From: Candidatus Poribacteria bacterium
Lineage (GTDB): Bacteria > Poribacteria > WGA-4E > WGA-3G
DNA length: 64,000 nucleotides
Assembly: GCA_022827625.1 (NCBI GenBank)
Contig: JAJEIE010000029.1
Span: forward strand, 124,001-188,000
Direction of reading: 5' to 3'
The notes under the pieces were generated by a model. It was not told the DNA's origin and searched no databases. It saw only the letters and a list, made by a program, of their open reading frames with translations. Position numbers and translations under genes: made by a program. Below are positions 8,918-16,844 of this stretch, piece after piece. Position 1 is the first letter of the stretch. Each line of letters opens with the position of its first letter.

Positions 8918-9595
8918 CTATACCTCAGTCCGCATCGCTTCAGCAGGTGGGAGTTTTGCCGCACGCCATGCTGGGAACGACGAACCGATCACAGCCAAAA
9001 TCATACCCAGACAGCATCCAAGCAAGATGACAACAAGCACACCCAACCGCATGGTTCCATCTTCAGGTTGTGCTGGTAGTAAAGGGAAATAGAAAAACAG
9101 ATCTAACCCATAGTCTTTAAGCCCCAAAAGAACGGCACCCAGTGTTCCAATGAGTGCGCCGATAAGGGCACCCGAAAACCCTTGGAACCCTGATTCAAGT
9201 AGGAATAATCGAACCACGAACCCGTCTAACGCCCCGAGACATTTCATTGTCCCAATTTCACGAAAGCGTTCCGTGACTGCCATCAACATAGAGTTTGCAA
9301 TCCCGACGACACAGACAATCAAGGACATAACAATTAGCCAAATATCTTTCGTGGAAATGCCTTTTTCTGTTGTTTCTTCAAAAGTGTTAATTGTCGATTG
9401 CCGCCCGCTCTCCTGTAAGGCGAGACCGATTTCATTATTCGTCCAGACTGAAACTAAGAATGCAATGCCCAGTGTAATACCTGCGGTTGTAATAATCGAA
9501 CGTCCAAAACGGATTTTTAAGCTTTGAAAACTAATCCGCAGCGATTCCATAAACGGGAGATCAATCTGTTCTTCAATTGGTGTTCTCTGCTGCAA
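8918..9595 (-). CDS. Compact FtsX/MacB-like ABC permease
   Basis: 225 residues with four predicted membrane spans: about 32-52, then a group of three in the C-terminal FtsX domain (LIVMSLIVCVVGIANSMLMA, the GALIGALIGTLGAVLL region and LGVLVVILLGCCLGMILAV). The MacB core domain between span 1 and span 2, usually around 200 residues, is reduced to about 45 residues. The cytoplasmic coupling segment ERFREIGTMKCLGA is intact. The TTG start at 9595 has an ideal AAGGAGG upstream; ATG 9550 is an alternative with weaker support. It pairs with the ATPase at 8089-8817. Confidence 0.75.
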   Translation of the reverse strand: MQQRTPIEEQIDLPFMESLRISFQSLKIRFGRSIITTAGITLGIAFLVSVWTNNEIGLALQESGRQSTINTFEETTEKGISTKDIWLIVMSLIVCVVGIANSMLMAVTERFREIGTMKCLGALDGFVVRLFLLESGFQGFSGALIGALIGTLGAVLLGLKDYGLDLFFYFPLLPAQPEDGTMRLGVLVVILLGCCLGMILAVIGSSFPAWRAAKLPPAEAMRTEV

Positions 9596-9628
9596 CTCTC
9601 TGCCTCCTTAATTTGTATCTACTTTTGT

Positions 9629-9657
9629 ATTGTATCAAATTTACAATTTCAAGTCAA
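9629..9657 (-). promoter_or_regulatory. Promoter for the FtsX/ABC operon
   Basis: On the minus strand, TTGACT (9652-9657) and TACAAT (9629-9634) are 17 bases apart, shortly before the TTG start at 9595. Confidence 0.65.
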
Positions 9658-9687
9658 GTTCTCATTTTTACTCCAAATTACATCAAA

Positions 9688-9716
9688 TTGACGTTTCAGC
9701 GATTTACTGATATAAT
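9688..9716 (+). promoter_or_regulatory. Promoter for the membrane protein at 9740
   Basis: TTGACG (9688-9693) and TATAAT (9711-9716) are separated by 17 bases, 24 bases before the ATG. It is divergent from the promoter at 9629-9657. Confidence 0.7.
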
Positions 9717-9739
9717 AACTGCAAAGGTAGGTACACAGG

Positions 9740-10342
9740 ATGCACCGATTTCTTTTCTTTTTTCTACTATTATCCATTGGCGTGTTGTGTTGGCGTACCC
9801 CGATTTCCGCGCACGACGCTTTTTATCCACACCACCGTGAAGATTTTGAAAATATGACGCGTCGTCGTCAACTCAGAGGAACCGTTATCCTCAGTACAAT
9901 AGTCTTCGTTGGTGTTGTGGGCACGGTTATTTATCTCGCTATGCGAAGAAATACCGCTCACGACAAAACAGACCAAATGGAAGCAAAAACCGTTCAAGAA
10001 CGTTTGACGTACGCCGCAAACACCGCCGCAAAAGCTGCCCAGCATGCGCTCAATGCTAACAGTAATATCAAGGAAGCCGCCACAACCGCACTCACAACTT
10101 ATGCCGAAACCTCTGGTGTAACATGGCAATCCCGTTCTCATGGATTAGCCAACGCCGAATCTGTCCCATACCAAATTCGGTGCAAAATCGGAAGCGATGT
10201 CGTCACCCTCACCATCAATACGAACATCATCCAAGTAAAGGCTGACCACTACTTTTCTAAGACAGGTTTCGGTTCGCAAGGCGTCTCGAAAGGTGCAAGT
10301 GCAACTGCTGTGCTAAGAATTAGAGGTGAGAAAATGGAATAG
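9740..10342 (+). CDS. Membrane-anchored hypothetical protein
   Basis: 200 residues. A signal-like hydrophobic stretch covers residues 3-24, a His-rich segment (HDAFYPHHRED) follows, and a membrane span lies at about 47-68 (GTVILSTIVFVGVVGTVIYL). After that come an Ala-rich helix (NTAAKAAQHALNANSNIKEAA) and a soluble C-terminal domain. I do not recognise a family. The two hydrophobic segments suggest a cleaved signal plus one anchor, or two spans with both ends on one side. It has its own promoter and is convergent with larB. Confidence 0.55.
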   Translation: MHRFLFFFLLLSIGVLCWRTPISAHDAFYPHHREDFENMTRRRQLRGTVILSTIVFVGVVGTVIYLAMRRNTAHDKTDQMEAKTVQERLTYAANTAAKAAQHALNANSNIKEAATTALTTYAETSGVTWQSRSHGLANAESVPYQIRCKIGSDVVTLTINTNIIQVKADHYFSKTGFGSQGVSKGASATAVLRIRGEKME

Positions 10343-10365
10343 CATTTGAGATAGGAACTGACCCG

Positions 10366-11115
10366 TTATGCCGTGAGTCGATTGATGAGTGAGGCACTAT
10401 AACCGGCACCGAACCCGTTATCAATATTCACAACAGTGACACCAGAGGCGCAGCTATTCAGCATACCCAAGAGCGCAGCAAGCCCCCCGAAACTTGCGCC
10501 ATAGCCGATGCTTGTTGGCACTGCGATGACAGGGCAATCCACCAATCCACCCACCACGCTTGGCAACGCCCCCTCCATACCGGCGACGACGATAATCACG
10601 CGCGCTGTCAAAAGTTTCTCATGATTGCTTATTAATCGGTGTAACCCCGCAACACCGACATCATAAAGCCGCTCCGGTTGGTTTCCCATCATCTGTGCCG
10701 TTTCAGCGGCTTCCTCCGCAACAGGTAAATCGGACGTACCGGCAGAAACAACCAGGATGCCCGAAACGCCCGCAGCATCGGATTCCGAGACAGCGATCGT
10801 CCGTCCAAGAGCGTTATAGCGCGCTTCAGACGCAATTTCCTTCACGGCTTCATACATATCCAGGGTAGCACGAGTTGCCAGGAGTGGATGCCCTGCCGCG
10901 AGAATACGTTCGCTAATCTGTTTCACATGCGCCACCGTCTTTCCTTCGCAAAAAATAACCTCAGGAAACCCCGTGCGAAGCTGACGATGGTGATCAATTT
11001 TTGAAAACCCTAAATCTTCAAACGGAAGCGTGCGGAGAGACTGCAGGGCATCCTCTACAGCAACTTTCCCGTCCTTAACCTGTTCAAGTAGGGTTTTTAA
11101 CCTTTCAATTTCCAT
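10366..11115 (-). CDS. larB: LarB, nickel-pincer cofactor biosynthesis carboxylase
   Basis: 249 residues. The C-terminal half carries the AIR-carboxylase (PurE)-like fold of LarB ([46 protein letters not shown]), and the N-terminal [19 protein letters not shown] segment is typical of the family. LarB carboxylates and hydrolyses nicotinic acid adenine dinucleotide in making the nickel-pincer nucleotide of lactate racemase-type enzymes. No larA, larC or larE lies in the window. It follows the ytxH-like gene on the minus strand. Confidence 0.88.
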   Translation of the reverse strand: MEIERLKTLLEQVKDGKVAVEDALQSLRTLPFEDLGFSKIDHHRQLRTGFPEVIFCEGKTVAHVKQISERILAAGHPLLATRATLDMYEAVKEIASEARYNALGRTIAVSESDAAGVSGILVVSAGTSDLPVAEEAAETAQMMGNQPERLYDVGVAGLHRLISNHEKLLTARVIIVVAGMEGALPSVVGGLVDCPVIAVPTSIGYGASFGGLAALLGMLNSCASGVTVVNIDNGFGAGYSASLINRLTA

Positions 11116-11186
11116 TCATTTAGCAGTAGATAACAATAGAAATTTCCGCAGTTCGTCCATCTGAGACAACTGCCCTGTAACCAGAG

Positions 11187-11207
11187 GAGCGGGCTTAATG
11201 CCCGCTC
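11187..11207 (-). terminator. Stem-loop between ytxH-like gene and larB
   Basis: GAGCGGGC (11187-11194) and GCCCGCTC (11200-11207) form a perfect 8-bp stem around a 5-base loop. It lies about 20 bases after the ytxH-like stop. It lacks a clean T-run on the minus strand, so it may be a processing or weak termination site. Confidence 0.4.
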
Positions 11208-11227
11208 TCTATATATTTTAAAAAACT

Positions 11228-11638
11228 TTAGGCTTCTTCGGCAGCCTCTTCCTCGTTCTCCTCTGCCGCACCAACACTTGGGATGGAGTTAACGATTTTC
11301 GCCCGGACATCGGCGGAGACTTTGCGACCCGCTTCCACAGCACCTTTGACCTGTTCACCTGCTTCCTGGATCCGCTCCTTACCGCTATCTACAATACCTT
11401 GGACGCTCTCTCTACCCTGTTCCATGAGGTGTTGCGCACTTTGCCGCGCGCTCTCAGAGGTCTGCTGCGCCAGCTCAACCGTCCGATCTTTTGCTTCAAT
11501 GGATTTATCGCGAATTTTCTGACGGGTCTCTCTACCGGAAGTCGGTGCGTAAAGCAGGCTGATAACAGCACCCGCCATAAAACCCGTGAAAAAAGCGAAA
11601 ATCATGCCCAATCCATTGTTCTGTCCATTATTGCTCAT
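11228..11638 (-). CDS. YtxH-domain protein
   Basis: 136 residues. One N-terminal membrane span (GMIFAFFTGFMAGAVISLLYAP) is followed by the YtxH hallmark SGRETRQKIRDKS. A long amphipathic, coiled-coil-like helix rich in Ala/Gln/Glu follows, and the tail is acidic (EENEEEAAEEA). YtxH proteins are small stress-associated membrane proteins of unclear mechanism. It lies downstream of the DUF948 gene, a pairing common in other bacteria. GAAAGGAAAAG precedes the ATG. Confidence 0.75.
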   Translation of the reverse strand: MSNNGQNNGLGMIFAFFTGFMAGAVISLLYAPTSGRETRQKIRDKSIEAKDRTVELAQQTSESARQSAQHLMEQGRESVQGIVDSGKERIQEAGEQVKGAVEAGRKVSADVRAKIVNSIPSVGAAEENEEEAAEEA

Positions 11639-11818
11639 TTTCTTTTCCTTTCTATGGAATAATTAATTCCGTTTTTGGTGCAGTTTATAACTCAAAACTC
11701 GGCGTTAAAGTTTACGAGAATCAACGTAAAAAGTTTCAATTCTAACGTTCTTTTTTCCCTCGGTACAATTTTCTCTTTGATAATGCTCCGACTGTCATAC
11801 AAACTACGCGCGACGCAA

Positions 11819-12403
11819 CTATCCATCTGATGCCTCGGACACCGATGTTTCTTCTTGTTCCTGTTCTGGGGCGCGAGCGGAATCAGAAGCCGAAGCGCGA
11901 GCGGAAGCAAAATTCTCCCATCCTGCCTTGACCCCCTGCCACAAACTTATAATATCAGTTAACGAGACAGCTAACTGATTACGGAAGAAAGTAGCCTGCT
12001 CAATTGTCTGCCCAGAAAAGCCACTCACTTTTTGAACTAATTCTTCAAGTGCCTGAATACTCTGATTCAAGGCACCGCTCATTTCTTGGATATTATGCAC
12101 AGTGGGCTGAATTTCAGACTCGCTAATCCCTTGCAGGGAAGCCGTCAAACCGCTTAGATTTTGTAGCAACGCCGGTAACTCAGCGTTCACCGTTTGCACA
12201 GTCTTATCCACGTCAGCTATCAATTCACCGAGTTCCTGATTGACAATGCTTTCCGTAGAATTTAAGGTGTTTCGGATGCTATTCAGTGAATTGCGGAGAC
12301 TCCCAACTGCGGCACACAAGTAGCCCACAAGCGCGGTAAGCGCGAGCAGCAAAATACCGAGGCTAAATTTCCAAAAAATTGAAGCAATAACACCCCAATC
12401 CAT
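11819..12403 (-). CDS. DUF948-like membrane-anchored coiled-coil protein
   Basis: 194 residues from ATG 12403, which has AAGGAG before it; an upstream in-frame start at 12433 is less likely. One membrane span lies at about 10-32, followed by a long helical region with heptad-like spacing (SLNSIRNTLNSTESIVNQEL, then VDKTVQTVNAELPALLQNLS) and an acidic Ala/Ser/Glu tail. This is the DUF948 layout. The function is unknown, and the protein is usually encoded with YtxH, as here. Confidence 0.65.
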   Translation of the reverse strand: MDWGVIASIFWKFSLGILLLALTALVGYLCAAVGSLRNSLNSIRNTLNSTESIVNQELGELIADVDKTVQTVNAELPALLQNLSGLTASLQGISESEIQPTVHNIQEMSGALNQSIQALEELVQKVSGFSGQTIEQATFFRNQLAVSLTDIISLWQGVKAGWENFASARASASDSARAPEQEQEETSVSEASDG

Positions 12404-12474
12404 ATTTTCTCCTTCGTGCGTATCCCACCACACCGTTCCTCAGATCCCAGTAAAAAGATGCGATGTTTACGGGC

Positions 12475-15132
12475 TTAAACCTGAATTTGTTTTTTGATGA
12501 TTTCAGTCGCTGCATCGATTGCAGCGTTCACTTTACTTGGACTCTTGCCGCCACCTTGCGCAAGCTCAGGACGGCCCCCGCCACGCCCATCTGCTAATTG
12601 GGTTAGCTCAGAGATGATTTTACCGGCATGCAACCCGCGATTTTTCACAAGGTCGGAGGTCACACCAACCACAAAGGCTACAGCGTCGCCGTTAACAGAC
12701 GCAAGGGCAACCACACCAGATTCTAAACGATTTTTGAGTTCATCAACAAGCCGTCGCAAGCCGTCTCTATCCGTATCTGCCACAACTGAAGCGACAACCC
12801 TCACATCTTCGACAAGCGTCGCGCCTTCGACCAAGGTCCTGATATTAGTAAGTGCTTGCTGCCCTTTCAATTGTTGCAGCTGCTGCTCCAATTCCCGTTG
12901 CTCCTGCAGCAGCCGTTCAATCCGTTCAGACAAATCGGTTTTGGGGGTTTTCAGGAGGTTCGCCACACTGGAAAGCAGCGCGGTATCATCTTGAACAGTC
13001 GTTACCGCTACAGGACCCGTGAGTGCCTCAACGCGTCTAACCCCTGCAGCGATACTACTCTCACCCATCAGTTTCACGAAACCGAGTTCACCCGTCGCAT
13101 CAACATGTGTACCACCGCACAATTCAACACTATATTCACCAGCCTGCACGACCCGTACGATGTCGCCATATTTGTCGCCAAAGAAGGCTAAAGCCCCCTT
13201 TGCTTTCGCTGCATCCAAAGGCATTTCGCTGATAGAAAGCGGATCATTCTCACGAATCTTCTCATTGACGAACCCTTCAATCTCGCGGAGTTGCGCTGCG
13301 GATACAGACTCATAATGCGAAAAGTCAAACCGAAGTCTACCGGCTTCCACAAGTGAACCTGCTTGCCCAACATGCGTTCCAAGCACATGTCGCAAACCGC
13401 TGTGTAGAAGATGTGTTGCCGTGTGACTGATAGCAACACCACTTCGGCGTTCGGTATCAATGTGGGCATGCACAGCGGTATAAGGCGTAATTTCACCCAC
13501 AACCACTTTACATCTATGAACAACCAAGTCAGCCGAAGGTCTAAGTGTGTCTTGTACATGTAACTTCGCGCCCTGACTTTCAATTGTGCCGACATCGCCC
13601 ACCTGTCCACCAGATTCGCCATAAAAAGGCGTGCGATTCAGCAGCACGAAGACCTCGTCTCCTTGCTGTGCACTTGCCACCGACTCAGCATTAGCAATTA
13701 AAGCGACAATTTCAGCCTCGACGTTGTCTTGCGTGTAACCGACAAACTCCGTCTCGCCATGCTCTTTAAGGACCTCGGCGTAAACAGCAATCTCTTCATC
13801 TTTCGCGCCGCCTTTCGCTTCCCACGCTGCGCGTCCGCGCGCCCGTTGCGCCTCCATGCTCTCCTCGAACCCTACCTCATCAACAGTGAATCCACGTTCG
13901 CGCGCGAGCACTTGGGTCAAATCAAGGGGGAAACCGAACGTATCGTACAACTCAAATGCCCGCTTTCCATCAAGTTGTGTTTCAGCCTTTTCTGTCAGCG
14001 TATCAAACGACCCATCAAGGCGTTCCAAACCGCGTTCAATGGTCTGATGGAAGCGATGCTCCTCACCTTGAATCGTGCGGGTGATAAATTCACGGCGCGG
14101 CAGGACATCCGGGAAAACCTCACCGAGCAATTCAATAACCTTATCAACGAGCCGGTAAATGAAGGCTTCGTTCATATTTAATTTTTTGCCGTAAAGCACA
14201 GCGCGTCGTAGAATTCGGCGGATAACGTACCCGCGTCCCTCGTTAGATGGCATCACACCATCACCGATAGCAAAGGTCAAACACCGAATATGGTCAGCAA
14301 TAACCCGATGTGGCAACCCGCGTTCATCATGAAAATAGGCGGTGTCTGTCATATCAGCGATTGTCGCTAAGAGTGGCGTGAATATATCTGTCTTGTAGTT
14401 TGAATCAACACCTTGCAGGATGGAGGTAACCCGTTCAAACCCCATGCCCGTATCCACATGCGTTGCAGGAAGCGGTTCAAGCGTACCACTTTCGTTCCGA
14501 TTGTATTGAATGAATACAAGATTCCAGAATTCCAGGAACCGGTCGCTGGTGTTTGGACCGGCATCAGGATCATTCGCAGTTTCAGGAAAGGCTTCCACGC
14601 CCATGTCAATAAAAAGTTCACTACAGGGACCACAGGGACCGGTATCTCCCATTTCCCAAAAGTTGTCCTTATCACAACGGCGGATACGCGAGCGCGGTAA
14701 GTCGGTCTCTTGGAGCCAAAACTTTTCGGCTTCGTCGTCGTCAAGGTAGACCGTTGCCCAGAGGCGTTCCTTGGGAATCCGCCAGAGTTCGGTTGCTAAT
14801 TCCCACGCAAAAGCGATAGCCTCCTGCTTGTAATAATCCCCGAACGACCAATTTCCGAGCATCTCGAAGAAGGTCTGATGACTCGGCGAATAACCGACCT
14901 CTTCAAGGTCATTGTGCTTGCCACTGACGCGCAGACATTTTTGGGTATCGACGGCGCGTGTATATTCCCGCTGCCCGATACCGAGAAACACATCTTTGAA
15001 TTGGTTCATACCGGCGTTGGTAAACAACAGCGTCGGGTCACCAGCAGGTATCAAGGACGCACTGGGAACAATTGTGTGTCCGTGTTTGCGGAAGTATTCA
15101 AGAAAACTGGTTCTGATTTCATCTGATGTCAT
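12475..15132 (-). CDS. alaS: Alanyl-tRNA synthetase
   Basis: 885 residues, the usual length for bacterial AlaRS. The class II catalytic domain (TSDEIRTSFLEYFRKHGH, FTNAGMNQFKDVFLG), the tRNA-recognition domain and the editing domain with HTATHLLHSGLRHVLG and the CGGTHVDATGELG zinc/editing motif are all present. The C-terminal DHHA1-like oligomerisation domain ends GGGRPELAQGGG. It charges tRNA-Ala and edits mischarged Ser and Gly. It has its own TTGACT/TATAAT promoter and follows recX. Confidence 0.97.
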   Translation of the reverse strand: MTSDEIRTSFLEYFRKHGHTIVPSASLIPAGDPTLLFTNAGMNQFKDVFLGIGQREYTRAVDTQKCLRVSGKHNDLEEVGYSPSHQTFFEMLGNWSFGDYYKQEAIAFAWELATELWRIPKERLWATVYLDDDEAEKFWLQETDLPRSRIRRCDKDNFWEMGDTGPCGPCSELFIDMGVEAFPETANDPDAGPNTSDRFLEFWNLVFIQYNRNESGTLEPLPATHVDTGMGFERVTSILQGVDSNYKTDIFTPLLATIADMTDTAYFHDERGLPHRVIADHIRCLTFAIGDGVMPSNEGRGYVIRRILRRAVLYGKKLNMNEAFIYRLVDKVIELLGEVFPDVLPRREFITRTIQGEEHRFHQTIERGLERLDGSFDTLTEKAETQLDGKRAFELYDTFGFPLDLTQVLARERGFTVDEVGFEESMEAQRARGRAAWEAKGGAKDEEIAVYAEVLKEHGETEFVGYTQDNVEAEIVALIANAESVASAQQGDEVFVLLNRTPFYGESGGQVGDVGTIESQGAKLHVQDTLRPSADLVVHRCKVVVGEITPYTAVHAHIDTERRSGVAISHTATHLLHSGLRHVLGTHVGQAGSLVEAGRLRFDFSHYESVSAAQLREIEGFVNEKIRENDPLSISEMPLDAAKAKGALAFFGDKYGDIVRVVQAGEYSVELCGGTHVDATGELGFVKLMGESSIAAGVRRVEALTGPVAVTTVQDDTALLSSVANLLKTPKTDLSERIERLLQEQRELEQQLQQLKGQQALTNIRTLVEGATLVEDVRVVASVVADTDRDGLRRLVDELKNRLESGVVALASVNGDAVAFVVGVTSDLVKNRGLHAGKIISELTQLADGRGGGRPELAQGGGKSPSKVNAAIDAATEIIKKQIQV

Positions 15133-15163
15133 TTTTAAATTCTCCCCTACCTCTCCTGTTCCA

Positions 15164-15193
15164 ATTATAGTCTACTTTATATAGAGAAGTCAA
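15164..15193 (-). promoter_or_regulatory. Promoter of alaS
   Basis: On the minus strand, TTGACT (15188-15193) and TATAAT (15164-15169) are 18 bases apart, about 30 bases before the alaS ATG. Confidence 0.75.
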
Positions 15194-15237
15194 GACAAAA
15201 TTCTCGGTAGATCACTTTAACACATCACACCGACGCG

Positions 15238-15918
15238 CTAAAAAATCTGTTCAAGTACTTGTCTCACAACTTCCGATTCAAACCCGCGACGCGCCAAAAA
15301 TCCGTGCAATCGGCGCTTCGCGACATGAACGGGTAACCGTTGATATTGCTTCATCCTTCTCTGAGCGATCTGAAGTGCGAGGGTGGCTTCATCTTCAGTC
15401 TTTACCTGTGCCACGACCTGCTCCGCAGTTTCGCGGTCAACACCTTTGTCAAGAAGCTCATGTTTCAGTAAGGTCTTGCCTCTCGGATTAGACTTTTGCC
15501 TACGGACGACCCAATTCTCTGCGTACTTCCGGTCGCGAATATGCCCCGAGTCAATCAATTCCGCAACCGCCGTCTCAATGGCTGCTTCCGAAAACCCTTC
15601 TCGCGTGAGTTGACGTTCCATCTCACTTTTGGTATAGGTTTTTGACCTGACCGCAGGACGAAAATCCTCTGTCTCGTCATCGCCATCGTTATTCAGTGCT
15701 TCATGGAGCAATCTTAGGGCGTAGTTTTTGGCGCGCATTACTTCATCGGCGGCGATCAACTTCTCGATGACTTCGGCTTCAATCTCCAAACCGACGCGTA
15801 ACCCAAAATTTTCAACTAAAGCAGCATGAAGGACAACAAACGGTGTACCATCGAAAAAGAGTTGACGATGTGAAGGCAATTCAGGAACTACCTGAATATC
15901 CGTAATTCGCTGTCTCAT
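15238..15918 (-). CDS. recX: RecX-family regulator of RecA
   Basis: 226 residues of three-helix repeats: KSEMERQLTREGFSEAAIETAVAELIDSGHIRDRKYAENWVVRR, then GKTLLKHELLDKGVDRETAEQVVAQV, then the terminal HVAKRRLHGFLARRGFESEVVRQVLE repeat. RecX binds RecA filaments and inhibits recombinase activity. The N-terminal 70 residues extend beyond the core and resemble the N-terminal region found in longer RecX proteins. recA is not adjacent; alaS follows, an order seen in many bacteria. Confidence 0.85.
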   Translation of the reverse strand: MRQRITDIQVVPELPSHRQLFFDGTPFVVLHAALVENFGLRVGLEIEAEVIEKLIAADEVMRAKNYALRLLHEALNNDGDDETEDFRPAVRSKTYTKSEMERQLTREGFSEAAIETAVAELIDSGHIRDRKYAENWVVRRQKSNPRGKTLLKHELLDKGVDRETAEQVVAQVKTEDEATLALQIAQRRMKQYQRLPVHVAKRRLHGFLARRGFESEVVRQVLEQIF

Positions 15919-16069
15919 GTCCTTCCACTACTCTGAGAAGACCGCTATCATAGAATTGTGCGTGGTAATAAGCGCGAGGTTGAAAGGGGACTGCTTGAAA
16001 ACCTGCAATTACTAAAGACCCCGCGCTTCAACGAGAGGATGTACGTGCTATAACAAAAGGTTATAACAC

Positions 16070-16702
16070 TTATTGACCATTGCCCCTGCCTGCCCAGAGG
16101 GCACCGCGCTGTAGGAGCGTCCCAAACATCTCATGTTGACATGCCGCCGCATCATGACCGAGTGCGAGGTAGAAAACTTTACCTTCACCCCAGTTTTTCG
16201 TCCATGCCACAGGTGCTGCAGCACCTTTCCACAAGGCTGATGCAAGCACATGATTTCGAGGATCGTAATCGAGGATGTATTGTTCATCCGTCACGACGAA
16301 CTCGTCAAGCCCTTCCGTGATTTCGTGCTCACCATCGACAATGCTGACTTGGTAGTCGCGGTAGCGCGGATGCGTGACAAAATAGCCACCCACCATCGAA
16401 CGATATTCTGGACAGCCGCGGAAAGAATCTGCTGCGGAGTGGACACCCACGTAGCCCTTGCCTGAAGCGACATGGTTGAGCAGACCGTTCTTTTGGGCAT
16501 CTGAAATCTCACCTATCGTGTAATAGAAAACAATGAGATCGTAGGGATCGAGATTCGGTGAGACGAGCGCGTCAAGGTCTTCCTCAACTCTGGTAATCTC
16601 AAATTCATCGCTCTGTGAAAGCACCTTCACGATTTCGTCACTACACCCTTTCCAATCGTGAATCGCACCACCGGCAAAAACGAGTGTGTTAATTTTCGCC
16701 AT
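16070..16702 (-). CDS. ThuA-domain protein
   Basis: 210 residues. The ThuA (class I glutamine amidotransferase-like) fold is indicated by an N-terminal TLVFAGGAIHDWKGCSDEIV, DPYDLIVFYYTIGEI, GKGYVGVHSAADSF, the YFVTHPRYRDYQV block and the C-terminal APVAWTKNWGEGKVFYLALGHD. ThuA-like proteins are linked to disaccharide (trehalose and related) metabolism, and their biochemistry is poorly defined. AAGGAGG precedes the ATG. It is transcribed on its own, upstream of recX. Confidence 0.85.
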   Translation of the reverse strand: MAKINTLVFAGGAIHDWKGCSDEIVKVLSQSDEFEITRVEEDLDALVSPNLDPYDLIVFYYTIGEISDAQKNGLLNHVASGKGYVGVHSAADSFRGCPEYRSMVGGYFVTHPRYRDYQVSIVDGEHEITEGLDEFVVTDEQYILDYDPRNHVLASALWKGAAAPVAWTKNWGEGKVFYLALGHDAAACQHEMFGTLLQRGALWAGRGNGQ

Positions 16703-16844
16703 TATTTAGCCTCCTTAGTTATGTAATGCTGCTATTATATCACAATTGCAGAAATGTAAGCAATTTTTTTGGCGGATTTGCCAGCGTCATTTCTTATGCG
16801 TTTTTCCACTTGTCTTTTTTTTAAAAGATGCTACCATAACACGC

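Noticed and set aside
13188-13622. Open frame of 144 codons inside alaS
   Set aside because: It is on the same strand as a conserved AlaRS coding region in another frame and has no own homology or ribosome-binding site.
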